This document shows positions 51,199 through 58,689 of a stretch of DNA of 64,000 bases, one piece after another; position 1 is the first letter of the stretch; each line of letters begins with the position of its first letter. The stretch lies in contig NZ_JBCLNF010000004.1 of the NCBI RefSeq assembly GCF_039062465.1, positions 134,643-198,642 of the forward strand. Reading direction: 5' to 3'. Under the pieces are notes generated by a model. It saw only the letters and a program-made list of their open reading frames with translations. It did no database searches and was not told the origin of the DNA. Made by a program: the position numbers and the translations under genes. This stretch comes from Parolsenella sp958406235. Lineage in GTDB: Bacteria; Actinomycetota; Coriobacteriia; Coriobacteriales; Atopobiaceae.

Positions 51199-51231
51199 GA
51201 GTTGACAAAGGGACAGTCCCTTTGTCAACTC
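51199..51231. repeat. Type A REP-like palindrome, copy 5
   Basis: A perfect 16-bp inverted repeat around a central A (GAGTTGACAAAGGGAC and complement). Its last base is the first base of the EFR1 gene's stop codon on the minus strand. Confidence 0.9.
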
Positions 51232-51986
51232 TACGGGTGACGATACTGACCGTGAGCTCGTGTTTTATGGCCGCGCTGGATGGCAAACTTGGGGCAGCTG
51301 TGTAGGCAACGCAAGCAGGCGGCACATGACGGCTTCACCCATACGGGCCTGCCTCCACGCATCTTGATCGCATCCGTGGGACAACGCCTCGCGCACAGGC
51401 CACAGCCCACGCACGCCTTTGCGTCAACGGTGAACTTACTCGTGTCCTCGCAGGTTGGAAGGCCAAAGCGGTAGTAGAGCCTCGCGGCAAAGGTGGGCAC
51501 CGCGCGAAGCCCGTGGCTACCCTTGACGCGACCAGCCACCATATCGGCGCACTTGTCGATCCACTCGTCCGCGCGGGCATTGACCGCGGCAACCCGAGCG
51601 CCGTCTGACAGGTCAAACATCGGCGTCCACGTGTCCGGCATCTGAACGCCAAATTGCGCCCCGACATCTACGCCCTTCTCGTGCAACAGGTCTGCCGCAA
51701 AGCGCGTGGCCTGACCCGAGGTCGTGCCAAACGTCGTGGCGGTGAAGACGTAGGCGCTTGCAGGCACGTCGAAGCTCGCGCGCGCCAGGAAGTCAACCGC
51801 GGGCGAAGGCATGCCCCAGCAATAGGTTGGGCAAATAAACCCGAGGTAACAACCATCGTCAACAGCAATGCAAGGGTGCTGTTCGTCCTTATACGACTCA
51901 ATCGAGACGGCCCTGTCGCCAACGCGTGTGGCGATGGCCTCCGCGACATGGCGGCTATTCCCCGTCGCACTGAAATACAGAATCAT
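51231..51986 (-). CDS. EFR1-type flavodoxin-ferredoxin fusion protein
   Basis: The 251-residue protein has a flavodoxin-like N-terminal domain (MILYFSATGNSRHVAEAI as FMN loop, FICPTYCWGMPSPAVDFL). The C-terminal domain has two 4Fe-4S motifs: CVGCGLCARRCPTDAI and CAACLRCLHSCPKFAI. EFR1 proteins are common in anaerobes and are thought to carry electrons; partners are unknown. No ATG other than 51986 fits the fold. REP pairs lie on both sides. Confidence 0.9.
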   Translation of the reverse strand: MILYFSATGNSRHVAEAIATRVGDRAVSIESYKDEQHPCIAVDDGCYLGFICPTYCWGMPSPAVDFLARASFDVPASAYVFTATTFGTTSGQATRFAADLLHEKGVDVGAQFGVQMPDTWTPMFDLSDGARVAAVNARADEWIDKCADMVAGRVKGSHGLRAVPTFAARLYYRFGLPTCEDTSKFTVDAKACVGCGLCARRCPTDAIKMRGGRPVWVKPSCAACLRCLHSCPKFAIQRGHKTRAHGQYRHP

Positions 51987-52105
51987 ATGCCTCCTCGCGC
52001 CATGCGATCGATTTCGCGAGGCCTTCGCGCGGCGCCACGCGATGTCTTCGCGCTGCCCCTCGCGAGGCCTTCGTGCGGCCTCCTCGCCCCGCCTCCATCA
52101 GCAAA

Positions 52106-52136
52106 AGTTGACAAAGGGACTGTCCCTTTGTCAACT
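52106..52136. repeat. Type A REP-like palindrome, copy 6
   Basis: A perfect 15-bp inverted repeat around a T (AGTTGACAAAGGGAC and complement), 5 bp from a type B copy. Confidence 0.9.
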
Positions 52137-52141
52137 CCGCC

Positions 52142-52172
52142 ACCTGAAAAAGGGACTGTCCCTTTTGCAGGT
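52142..52172. repeat. Type B REP-like palindrome, copy 4
   Basis: ACCTGAAAAAGGGAC pairs with GTCCCTTTTGCAGGT, with one mismatched pair identical to that in copy 1. Confidence 0.88.
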
Positions 52173-52448
52173 TTGTTCTGCGCGGGGCGTTCGTTTTTCT
52201 GATGATGAACGGCAGGGGAAGAACATGTGATACTTCCCCTTAGCTGGGTTTTATCTCCCGAGGTTATGCCACGATGGGCATAGCTGCACGCACCTTGCAG
52301 CCACATGTGGATAACGTCAACGGCCGATACGGCGCACTCCTTACACAACCCTGTCGCACGCGTTTCGCAGACCATAAACGCCGCGCGCATCATTGTGTTC
52401 CATCAGTGCGCACTACCAGGCAATACCCGAGATTAACAGGTGGGATAC

Positions 52449-53621
52449 ATGCCTCTTGCTGGCGATAAGAACAACCTGCCGCACTTTCGTCCCGACGGCA
52501 CCTTCCGCGTCATGCAATTTGCCGACATCCAGGACGTGGCACCCGTAAGCCCAGACTCACTCGCGCTGATGGCAGCCGCGCTTGACGCAGAGCGACCCGA
52601 CCTCGTCGTCCTGACCGGTGACCAGGTCAAGGGCTACGCTCCCGCATTCCGCCACAAGTCTCCGCAGGAGGTCGAGTCCCTCACGCGACGCACCGTCGAG
52701 CAGATGTGCGCGCCCATGGTCTCCCGCGGCATCCCCTTCGTCGCCACCTACGGCAACCATGATCGCCAGTGTGGCCTCGACAACGCCGCGCAAGAGGCGT
52801 TCTATCGCACCCAACCCGGTTGCCTCAACGCGACCGCATGGGCCGAGCTTTGTCCCGGCACGCTCTGCCTTCCCATCCTCGCCTCAAACGAGAGCAGCGA
52901 CGCCCGTCTCGCCATCTGGCTCGCGGATTCTGGCGCGGGCGACATCGGCGGCGGCTACGAGGCCTTCCCGACAGAGACGCTCGACTGGCTCACTGGCACC
53001 GCAGACCGCCTGGCCGCGGAGAAGGGCCACCCCGTACCCGGCATCCTCTTCCAGCACATACCGCTCCCCCAGGTCTACGAATGCCTCCGCCCGGCCCGCA
53101 CGGACGAGAAGGGCATCCCTGGCTACAGGACCCACTACACCCCACACCAGAAGCTCGTCTGTGCCGAGAATTACCTTGAGTCCGGCACCCTGCGCGAGCC
53201 CGTCTGCTGCCCGGACGCAGACTCCGGCGAGTTCGACGCGCTCTCCGAGCAGGGCAGCTTCCTCGGCGTCTTCTTCGGCCATGACCACAAGAACACGCTG
53301 GTCACGCGCTATAGAGGCATGCGCCTTGGCTACGCCCCAACGGCTGGCTTCGGAAGCTACGGCCCCTCCGTCGAGCGCGCCGCCCGCGTTTTCACCTTCA
53401 CCGAAAATGACCCAGCCTCCTTCGAGACTCGCCTGCTCGACTACCGCACGCTCGTGAGCGCCGAGGCCCCTCATCCGCTTCGCGACAAGATCTCCTCGAC
53501 GACGCCCGTCACCGCCGAGGAGGCTCGCGAGGCGTTCCGCACGCCTGCATTGATTGCGTGCGTGGCCGCCACCACGGCCCTCGCGTGCCGCCTCATCCAC
53601 TCAATCACCAAACGACGCTAG
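52449..53621 (+). CDS. Metallophosphoesterase (calcineurin-like)
   Basis: The 390-residue protein has FADIQD, VLTGDQVKGY, ATYGNHDRQ, FQHIPLP and GHDHKN, the five metal motifs in order; the first is FADIQD rather than the usual DxH, an Asp-Gln change. It resembles the YkoQ/Siw14-neighbour purple acid-type group that acts outside the cell. A C-terminal hydrophobic segment (LIACVAATTALACRLIHSI) may anchor it. It ends 16 bp before the transporter gene, so they form an operon. The start at 52449 is preferred to the GTG at 52440. Confidence 0.85.
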   Translation: MPLAGDKNNLPHFRPDGTFRVMQFADIQDVAPVSPDSLALMAAALDAERPDLVVLTGDQVKGYAPAFRHKSPQEVESLTRRTVEQMCAPMVSRGIPFVATYGNHDRQCGLDNAAQEAFYRTQPGCLNATAWAELCPGTLCLPILASNESSDARLAIWLADSGAGDIGGGYEAFPTETLDWLTGTADRLAAEKGHPVPGILFQHIPLPQVYECLRPARTDEKGIPGYRTHYTPHQKLVCAENYLESGTLREPVCCPDADSGEFDALSEQGSFLGVFFGHDHKNTLVTRYRGMRLGYAPTAGFGSYGPSVERAARVFTFTENDPASFETRLLDYRTLVSAEAPHPLRDKISSTTPVTAEEAREAFRTPALIACVAATTALACRLIHSITKRR

Positions 53622-53637
53622 CCAACAGGAGACAAAC

Positions 53638-55005
53638 ATGCAGGAAGCAGTTCAGACCAAGGCGTCGCGCGCCAAGAAGAGCCGCAGCCTGACCAGCCTC
53701 GACTGGAGGCGCACCATCCTCGTGACGCTCCCCTTCATGGGCGCCCTCACCTTCTGGCAGGCATATGACGGCCTCATCCCGCTGATGCTCAAGAACACGT
53801 TTGGCCTCGGCGACACCGCGACGGGCTTCTTCATGGCGCTCGACAACATCCTCGCGCTGTTCATGCTGCCGCTGACCGGCTACCTGTCTGACAAGCTCGA
53901 TACCAAGTGGGGACGCAGGACGCCCTTCATCGTGGTCGGCTCGCTCATCGCGGCCCTCCTCATCCCGATGATTGCAATCGCCAACACCTGGAAGAACCTG
54001 CCGCTATTCATGGCGGTCCTCGTACTGACGCTGCTTGCGCTCTCCACCTACCGCGCGCCCTCCGTCGCCCTCATGCCCGACGTCACGCCGCGCCCCGTCC
54101 GCAGCAAGGCCGACGCCTTCAACTCCCTTATGGCGGCAGTCGGCGGAGTGTTCATCCTCGTGGCAATCTCGGTGCTGGTTCCCGCCGTCGACAACCCGGA
54201 CTATCGCCCCGTCTACTTCGTCATCTCCGGTATGGTTATCCTGACAACCATCATCTTCGTCGTCTGCTTCAACGAGCCCAAGGAGGTCGCGGCCATGCAC
54301 CGCGAAAGCGCCGAGCTGGGCATTCCCGAGGAGGAGATTGATGCGTCCGACGAAGGCGGCAAGGAGCGCGAGACCAATCCGGCGATTCGCAGGTCCCTTC
54401 TCTGCGTGCTCGTCTGCGTCTTCCTCTACTTCATGTCGCAGAACGCCATCTCCAGCGGCTTCTCTCGCTACGCTGACGCGGTCTGGGGCATGCAGGGCGG
54501 CAGCTACGCCATGATCCAGACGGCGGCAACCCTTGCCGCACTGGTTGCCTATATGCCGATGGCCTCGGTCGCCTGTCACATCGGCCGTAAGCGCACGACC
54601 TACATCGGCCTCGTCTTCATGGTCCTCGGTTGCGTACTGATCTCGCTCAGCACGACCTTCTCGCCCATCGTCTACCTCTGGACGATCCTCTTTGGCATCG
54701 GCACCGCAACCGTCTCGCTGACCATCTACCCGATGATTGTCGAGCTTGCGAGCACGCAGACCACCGGCAGATACACGGGCTACTACTACACCGCGAGCAT
54801 GGCCGCCCAGGTCATCACGCCGATCCTCTCTGGCGCCGTCATGCAGTTCGTGGGTTACGCGCAGCTCTACCTCTACGGCGCCACTTTCGCCGCCCTCGCA
54901 ATCGTTCCGGTGCTGTTCGTGCGCCACGGCGACACGCTCACCATGGGCGACGTCCGCGAGCGCCAGGCAAACTGGGAGGCCGAGCACGCGGAGAAGGGCG
55001 AGTAG
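53638..55005 (+). CDS. GPH/MFS-type sugar transporter
   Basis: The 455-residue protein has twelve helices. LTGYLSDKLDTKWGRRTPFIVVGSL is the GPH/MFS loop 2-3 signature, and FNSLMAAVGGVFILVA follows the central region. It is similar to the glycoside-pentoside-hexuronide cation symporters. The metallophosphoesterase gene directly upstream may release its substrate outside the cell, which is inference. AGGAG precedes the ATG at 53638, and a terminator follows. Confidence 0.88.
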   Translation: MQEAVQTKASRAKKSRSLTSLDWRRTILVTLPFMGALTFWQAYDGLIPLMLKNTFGLGDTATGFFMALDNILALFMLPLTGYLSDKLDTKWGRRTPFIVVGSLIAALLIPMIAIANTWKNLPLFMAVLVLTLLALSTYRAPSVALMPDVTPRPVRSKADAFNSLMAAVGGVFILVAISVLVPAVDNPDYRPVYFVISGMVILTTIIFVVCFNEPKEVAAMHRESAELGIPEEEIDASDEGGKERETNPAIRRSLLCVLVCVFLYFMSQNAISSGFSRYADAVWGMQGGSYAMIQTAATLAALVAYMPMASVACHIGRKRTTYIGLVFMVLGCVLISLSTTFSPIVYLWTILFGIGTATVSLTIYPMIVELASTQTTGRYTGYYYTASMAAQVITPILSGAVMQFVGYAQLYLYGATFAALAIVPVLFVRHGDTLTMGDVRERQANWEAEHAEKGE

Positions 55006-55049
55006 GGCGCTGCTCGGCAGCCGAAGTCCCCCCATGGGTCAAACGAATT

Positions 55050-55085
55050 CGGGGCGTCACCCAACGGCGGGTGGCGCCCCGTTTT
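55050..55085 (+). terminator. Terminator of the phosphoesterase-transporter operon
   Basis: CGGGGCG...CACCC pairs with GGGTG...CGCCCCG, followed by TTTTC. It lies 45 bp past the stop, between convergent genes. Confidence 0.85.
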
Positions 55086-55090
55086 CTTAC

Positions 55091-57589
55091 CTACGCTCGC
55101 AGATAGCGTCCGGTGACGCTGTCCGGATTCGCCGCCACCTCACCAGGCGTGCCGCAAGCGACGATACGGCCGCCCTGCTCGCCCCCTCCGGGACCCATGT
55201 CTATCACATAGTCCGCATTGGCAATAAAGTCCAGGTCATGCTCAATGACGACGACCGTGGCGCCCTGCTCCACCAGGCGCTGGAACACGCCGAGAAGGAC
55301 TTCGACGTCGCACGGGTGCAGGCCGATCGTGGGCTCGTCAAACACGAAGACGGCATCCTCCTGGCCACGGCCCATCTCGCTCGCGAGCTTAAGGCGCTGG
55401 CCCTCTCCGCCAGAGAGCGCGGGCGTCGCCTCGCCAAGCGTGAGATAACCCAGCCCCAGGTCATGGAGGGTCTGGAGCTTCTCGTGGGCGCGCTTGATGT
55501 CCGCAACGTGCGGCAGGGCCTCGTCCACGGAGAGCGCCAGGAGTTCTGGCAGGCTGAGGCCGGCACCATCAACGCCCTTCTCCGCCCTGCGAATACCAGC
55601 AGCGCGGTCGCCATACCTGCGGCCACGGCAATCCGGGCAGGCGATGTCCACGTCCGGCAAGAACTGCACGTCAAGAGAGATCTGGCCCGTGCCGTCGCAG
55701 GTAGGGCAGCGGAGGCTACCCGTGTTATACGAGAAGTCGCCAGCCTTGAGGCCGAGCTCGCGCGCGGCGTCCGTGCGCGCGTAGGCACGGCGCAGGTCAT
55801 CGAGCACGCCGCTGTAGGTGGCCACCGTCGAGCGCACATTGACACCGATCGGTGTGGCATCGATGAGGTTCGCCCGGCGGATCCCCTCGGCATCGAGCGC
55901 CGTCACGTGGGCGGGAAGCGTCTCTCCTGCCGCGGCCGCCGCGAGCGCCGGTATGAGCGTCTCGAGCACGAGCGTCGTCTTGCCGGAGCCCGACACGCCC
56001 GTCACGGCGACGAGGCGGCCACGCGGCACGTCCACCGACAAGGGCTTCACTGTATGGAGTCCAGTTGACTCAAGGTGAATGCGCCCCAGGTCAAACATGG
56101 TGTCCACACTTGCCTGACACCTCGCCGCAACGCGCTTTCCGCCCGCGAGATATGGTCCTATGAGCGACCTCGGGTCGCGGGCCACCTCGGCCACGCTTCC
56201 CTGCGCCACCACGCGACCTCCACCGGCGCCCGCCTCGGGACCCATCTCGACGATGTGGTCCGCCGCGGCGAGGATCCTCGTGTCGTGGTCGACCATCACG
56301 ACGGAGTTGCCGTCGGCGATGAGGTCGCGCATCACGCCGAGAAGACCATCGACGTTCGCAGGATGCAGGCCAATCGAGGGCTCGTCCATCACGTAGAGCA
56401 CGCCCGTGGTGCGGTTGCGCACGGATCGCGCGAGCTGCACGCGCTGGCGCTCGCCGGTGGAGAGCGTCGAGCCCGCGCGGTCGAGCGAGAGGTAGCCGAG
56501 GCCGAGCTCGAGCAGACGGCGTGCCGTGCTTTTGAACGAATCGCAGATAGATGCCGCCATCGGGCGCATCTCGGCGGGAAGGCTCTCCGGAACGCCCGCC
56601 ACCCACTCGTCGAGTTCCGCGAGCGTCATGCGCGTGGCCTCGGCGAGGTTGATGCCACGCACAAGGGGTCCGCGCGCCGCAGCGGACAGGCGCGTTCCCC
56701 CGCACTCCGGGCAGGGTGCCTCCACGAGGTACTTTTCGACGCGCCTGAGGCCCTTCTCGTCCTTGGCCTTGGCAAGGGAGTTCTCGACCGTGCGCACGGC
56801 GTTGTAGTAGGTGAAATCAAGCTCGGCGAAGTCGTCGGTCTTCTTGGACTTATAGAGGATGTGGCGCTTCTCGGCAGGGCCGTCGAAGACCATCTCGCGC
56901 TCCGCGGGCGTGAGCTCGCAGAACGGCACGTCCGTGCGCACGCCCATGGCACCGCAGACCTGCTTCATGAGGTCCCACATGAGGCTACCCCACACCACCA
57001 CGGCACCCTCGTCGATGGTCTTGGACTCGTCCGGGACGAGCGCCGCGCGGTTGACGGTGCGCACGATGCCCGTGCCGCTGCAGGCGGGGCAGGCTCCGCC
57101 GCTGTTGAACGCGAGGTCCTCCGCACCCGGGCCGAAGAAGCTCTCGCCGCACTCGGGACAGACGATGGGCAACTCGGCCGCGACGTTGAGCGACGGCGGC
57201 ACGTGGGCGCCGCAGTGCGGGCAGGCATGGCTTCCCACGCGCGAGAAGAGCAAGCGCAGGCTGTTGAGCAGCTCGCTTGACGTACCAAACGTCGAACGAA
57301 CCCCAGGTACGGCAGGTCGCTGATGGAGGGCGAGCGCCGCGGGCACATAGCGCACGTCATCGACGCTCGCCTTGCCCGCCTGCGAGATGCGCCGACGTGT
57401 GTAGGTCGAGAGCGCCTCGAGGTAGCGTCGCGAGCCCTCGGCATAGAGGACGCCGAGAGCCAGCGAACTCTTACCGGAGCCCGACACGCCCGCGATGCCC
57501 ACGAGCTCGCCCAGCGGGATGTCGACGTCGACGTTCTTCAGGTTATGGACGCGGGCACCCCGCACCTCGATGTGGTCGATCTGGGTCAC
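55091..57589 (-). CDS. UvrA2-like excinuclease ABC subunit A family ATPase
   Basis: The 832-residue protein is shorter than true UvrA (about 940). Two ABC modules: GVSGSGKSSLALG and LSTGERQRVQLARS; GVSGSGKTTLVLE and LSGGEGQRLKLASE. Zinc-finger cysteine pairs occur in CPHCGAHV/CPECGES/CPACSGTG and CPTCDGTG/CPDCRGRR. The length fits the UvrA2 class, which lacks the UvrB-binding domain and is linked to resistance to DNA-binding drugs. The start is a GTG at 57589 behind GAGGGGGG. Confidence 0.88.
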   Translation of the reverse strand: MTQIDHIEVRGARVHNLKNVDVDIPLGELVGIAGVSGSGKSSLALGVLYAEGSRRYLEALSTYTRRRISQAGKASVDDVRYVPAALALHQRPAVPGVRSTFGTSSELLNSLRLLFSRVGSHACPHCGAHVPPSLNVAAELPIVCPECGESFFGPGAEDLAFNSGGACPACSGTGIVRTVNRAALVPDESKTIDEGAVVVWGSLMWDLMKQVCGAMGVRTDVPFCELTPAEREMVFDGPAEKRHILYKSKKTDDFAELDFTYYNAVRTVENSLAKAKDEKGLRRVEKYLVEAPCPECGGTRLSAAARGPLVRGINLAEATRMTLAELDEWVAGVPESLPAEMRPMAASICDSFKSTARRLLELGLGYLSLDRAGSTLSTGERQRVQLARSVRNRTTGVLYVMDEPSIGLHPANVDGLLGVMRDLIADGNSVVMVDHDTRILAAADHIVEMGPEAGAGGGRVVAQGSVAEVARDPRSLIGPYLAGGKRVAARCQASVDTMFDLGRIHLESTGLHTVKPLSVDVPRGRLVAVTGVSGSGKTTLVLETLIPALAAAAAGETLPAHVTALDAEGIRRANLIDATPIGVNVRSTVATYSGVLDDLRRAYARTDAARELGLKAGDFSYNTGSLRCPTCDGTGQISLDVQFLPDVDIACPDCRGRRYGDRAAGIRRAEKGVDGAGLSLPELLALSVDEALPHVADIKRAHEKLQTLHDLGLGYLTLGEATPALSGGEGQRLKLASEMGRGQEDAVFVFDEPTIGLHPCDVEVLLGVFQRLVEQGATVVVIEHDLDFIANADYVIDMGPGGGEQGGRIVACGTPGEVAANPDSVTGRYLRA

Positions 57590-57733
57590 GCTGCCCCCCT
57601 CAGACGGCTTTTCCAACGGTTGACATTGTCCCCCACTCAGGAGAGCGGGGTGCGGGAAGCTGCCTCCCCACACCCCGCATCATCAAATCCGGAAATCATG
57701 TTCGCCGCCCTGCTGGCGGCAGTGACAGCAGGC

Positions 57734-57779
57734 CTAGTGGCAGCCGCAGCCACAGCTCTCGCAGCAGCGTCAGCGCCTA
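57734..57779 (-). repeat. Duplicated 3' end of the DUF134-NifX gene
   Basis: The last 21 bases of the gene, encoding CGCGCH and the stop, recur 43 bp downstream (stop complement at 57734-57736 versus 57777-57779). The distance is not a multiple of three, so the second copy is untranslated. No gene is seen in the rest of the 187-bp gap to the UvrA2-like start. Confidence 0.6.
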
Positions 57780-58553
57780 GTGGCAGCCGCAACCGCAGCC
57801 CTCGTGGTCATCAACATGACCGTGTCCGCCGCAGCCGCAGCCTTCGTGGCCGTGCTCGTGGCCCTCGTCGTGGCCATGGCCGTGGCAATCGCAGGTGGCA
57901 CCCTCGACCTGCTCGACCTCGCCGGCGAGGAACGCCTCGACGAGTGCGTCGCAGTCGCCAGAGCCACCGGCATAGATGGTGATCCCAGCCTGGTTCAACG
58001 CGTTGATGGCACCGCCGCCGATGCCGCCGCAGATGAGCGTGTCGACGCCGCCCTCCGCCAAGACACCCGCGAGGGCACCGTGCCCGGCACCGTTGGAGCT
58101 AACGACCTCCGCGGAGACGACCTTGCCCTCCTCCACGTCATAGATCTTGAACTGCTGGGTCTTGCCAAAGTGCTGGAAGACGTTGCCGTTATCGTACGTG
58201 ACCGCAATCCTCATGATGCCCTCTCCCTTTGCCGGCCAAGGCTCGGCGTCGTTGCAAGAAGCTGACGCATAGGCGACGTTGCCGCCCGCGATAACGAGGC
58301 GGCGGCCATTGACCAGGGCATCCGCGGTCTTCGCACGAGCACGCTCGCAAATGGCGGCGATTGTGGCGCGGGCAACGCCCATGCGCTGCGCAGCCTCCGC
58401 CTGACTCAGCCGCTCAAGATCAACGAGGCGAAGAACCTCGAGCTCATCGACGGTCAACGTGAGGTCATCACCGCTCGCCAGGCCGTCGGGAGAGAAGCCG
58501 AGGTACTCGGGTTCGATCCCAACACTCCTGACCTTCTGATGACGTCCTGCCAT
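57777..58553 (-). CDS. DUF134 helix-turn-helix fused to a NifX/NifB-like domain, with a Cys/His tail
   Basis: The 258-residue protein begins with DUF134 (about 1-90; LTVDELEVLRLVDLERLSQAEAAQRMGVARATI, an HTH). Residues about 114-220 are a dinitrogenase iron-molybdenum cofactor-like domain (IAVTYDNGNVFQHFGKTQQFKIYDV, LICGGIGGGAINALNQAGI). The last about 38 residues are a His/Cys/Gly tail (CDCHGHGHDEGHEHGHEGCG onwards) that should bind metal. Such proteins often lie by iron or iron-sulfur genes; here feoAB is upstream on the same strand. MAGRHQK at 58553 is taken as start, since DUF134 begins there and GGAG precedes it. Confidence 0.88.
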   Translation of the reverse strand: MAGRHQKVRSVGIEPEYLGFSPDGLASGDDLTLTVDELEVLRLVDLERLSQAEAAQRMGVARATIAAICERARAKTADALVNGRRLVIAGGNVAYASASCNDAEPWPAKGEGIMRIAVTYDNGNVFQHFGKTQQFKIYDVEEGKVVSAEVVSSNGAGHGALAGVLAEGGVDTLICGGIGGGAINALNQAGITIYAGGSGDCDALVEAFLAGEVEQVEGATCDCHGHGHDEGHEHGHEGCGCGGHGHVDDHEGCGCGCH

Positions 58554-58567
58554 ATGCTCCAGCTCCA

Positions 58568-58587
58568 TTCCTGACATATGTCAGGAA
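58568..58587 (-). promoter_or_regulatory. Perfect 20-bp palindrome, operator candidate 1
   Basis: TTCCTGACATATGTCAGGAA is its own complement. It ends 15 bp upstream of the DUF134-NifX start, covering possible alternative starts. Confidence 0.6.
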
Positions 58588-58619
58588 ATACAGTACGCCC
58601 GTCAGTGTGGATTGCAAGC

Positions 58620-58643
58620 TATTTCTGGCATACGACAGAAATA
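58620..58643 (-). promoter_or_regulatory. Inverted repeat, operator candidate 2
   Basis: TATTTCTG and CAGAAATA flank GCATACGA, resembling the palindrome at 58568-58587 (both show TTTC-CTG-CATA-CAG-GAAA spacing). The centres lie about 54 bp apart, near five helical turns. Confidence 0.5.
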
Positions 58644-58689
58644 GCAGGACGCGCGGTCAAAAGGGCTGCACCAGGAATCGCTCGATTGC

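Larger units (their letters stand above)
51987..52448. other. 462-bp gene-free stretch with palindromes
   Basis: It holds the type A/B pair at 52106-52172 and an inverted repeat AGGGGAAG/CTTCCCCT at 52214-52240. The remainder up to 52448 should carry the metallophosphoesterase promoter. I see no known RNA family and no convincing boxes. Confidence 0.5.

Noticed and set aside
51146..51231. The REP-like palindromes as coding sequence (peptides such as VDKGTVPLS) or as simple terminators
   Set aside because: The apparent peptides are just the palindrome translated and are not conserved in frame. They lack T-runs, and some genes with these elements also have a separate terminator.
52240..52440. 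A riboswitch or small RNA upstream of the metallophosphoesterase
   Set aside because: Only short local hairpins are seen; no known riboswitch core could be recognised.
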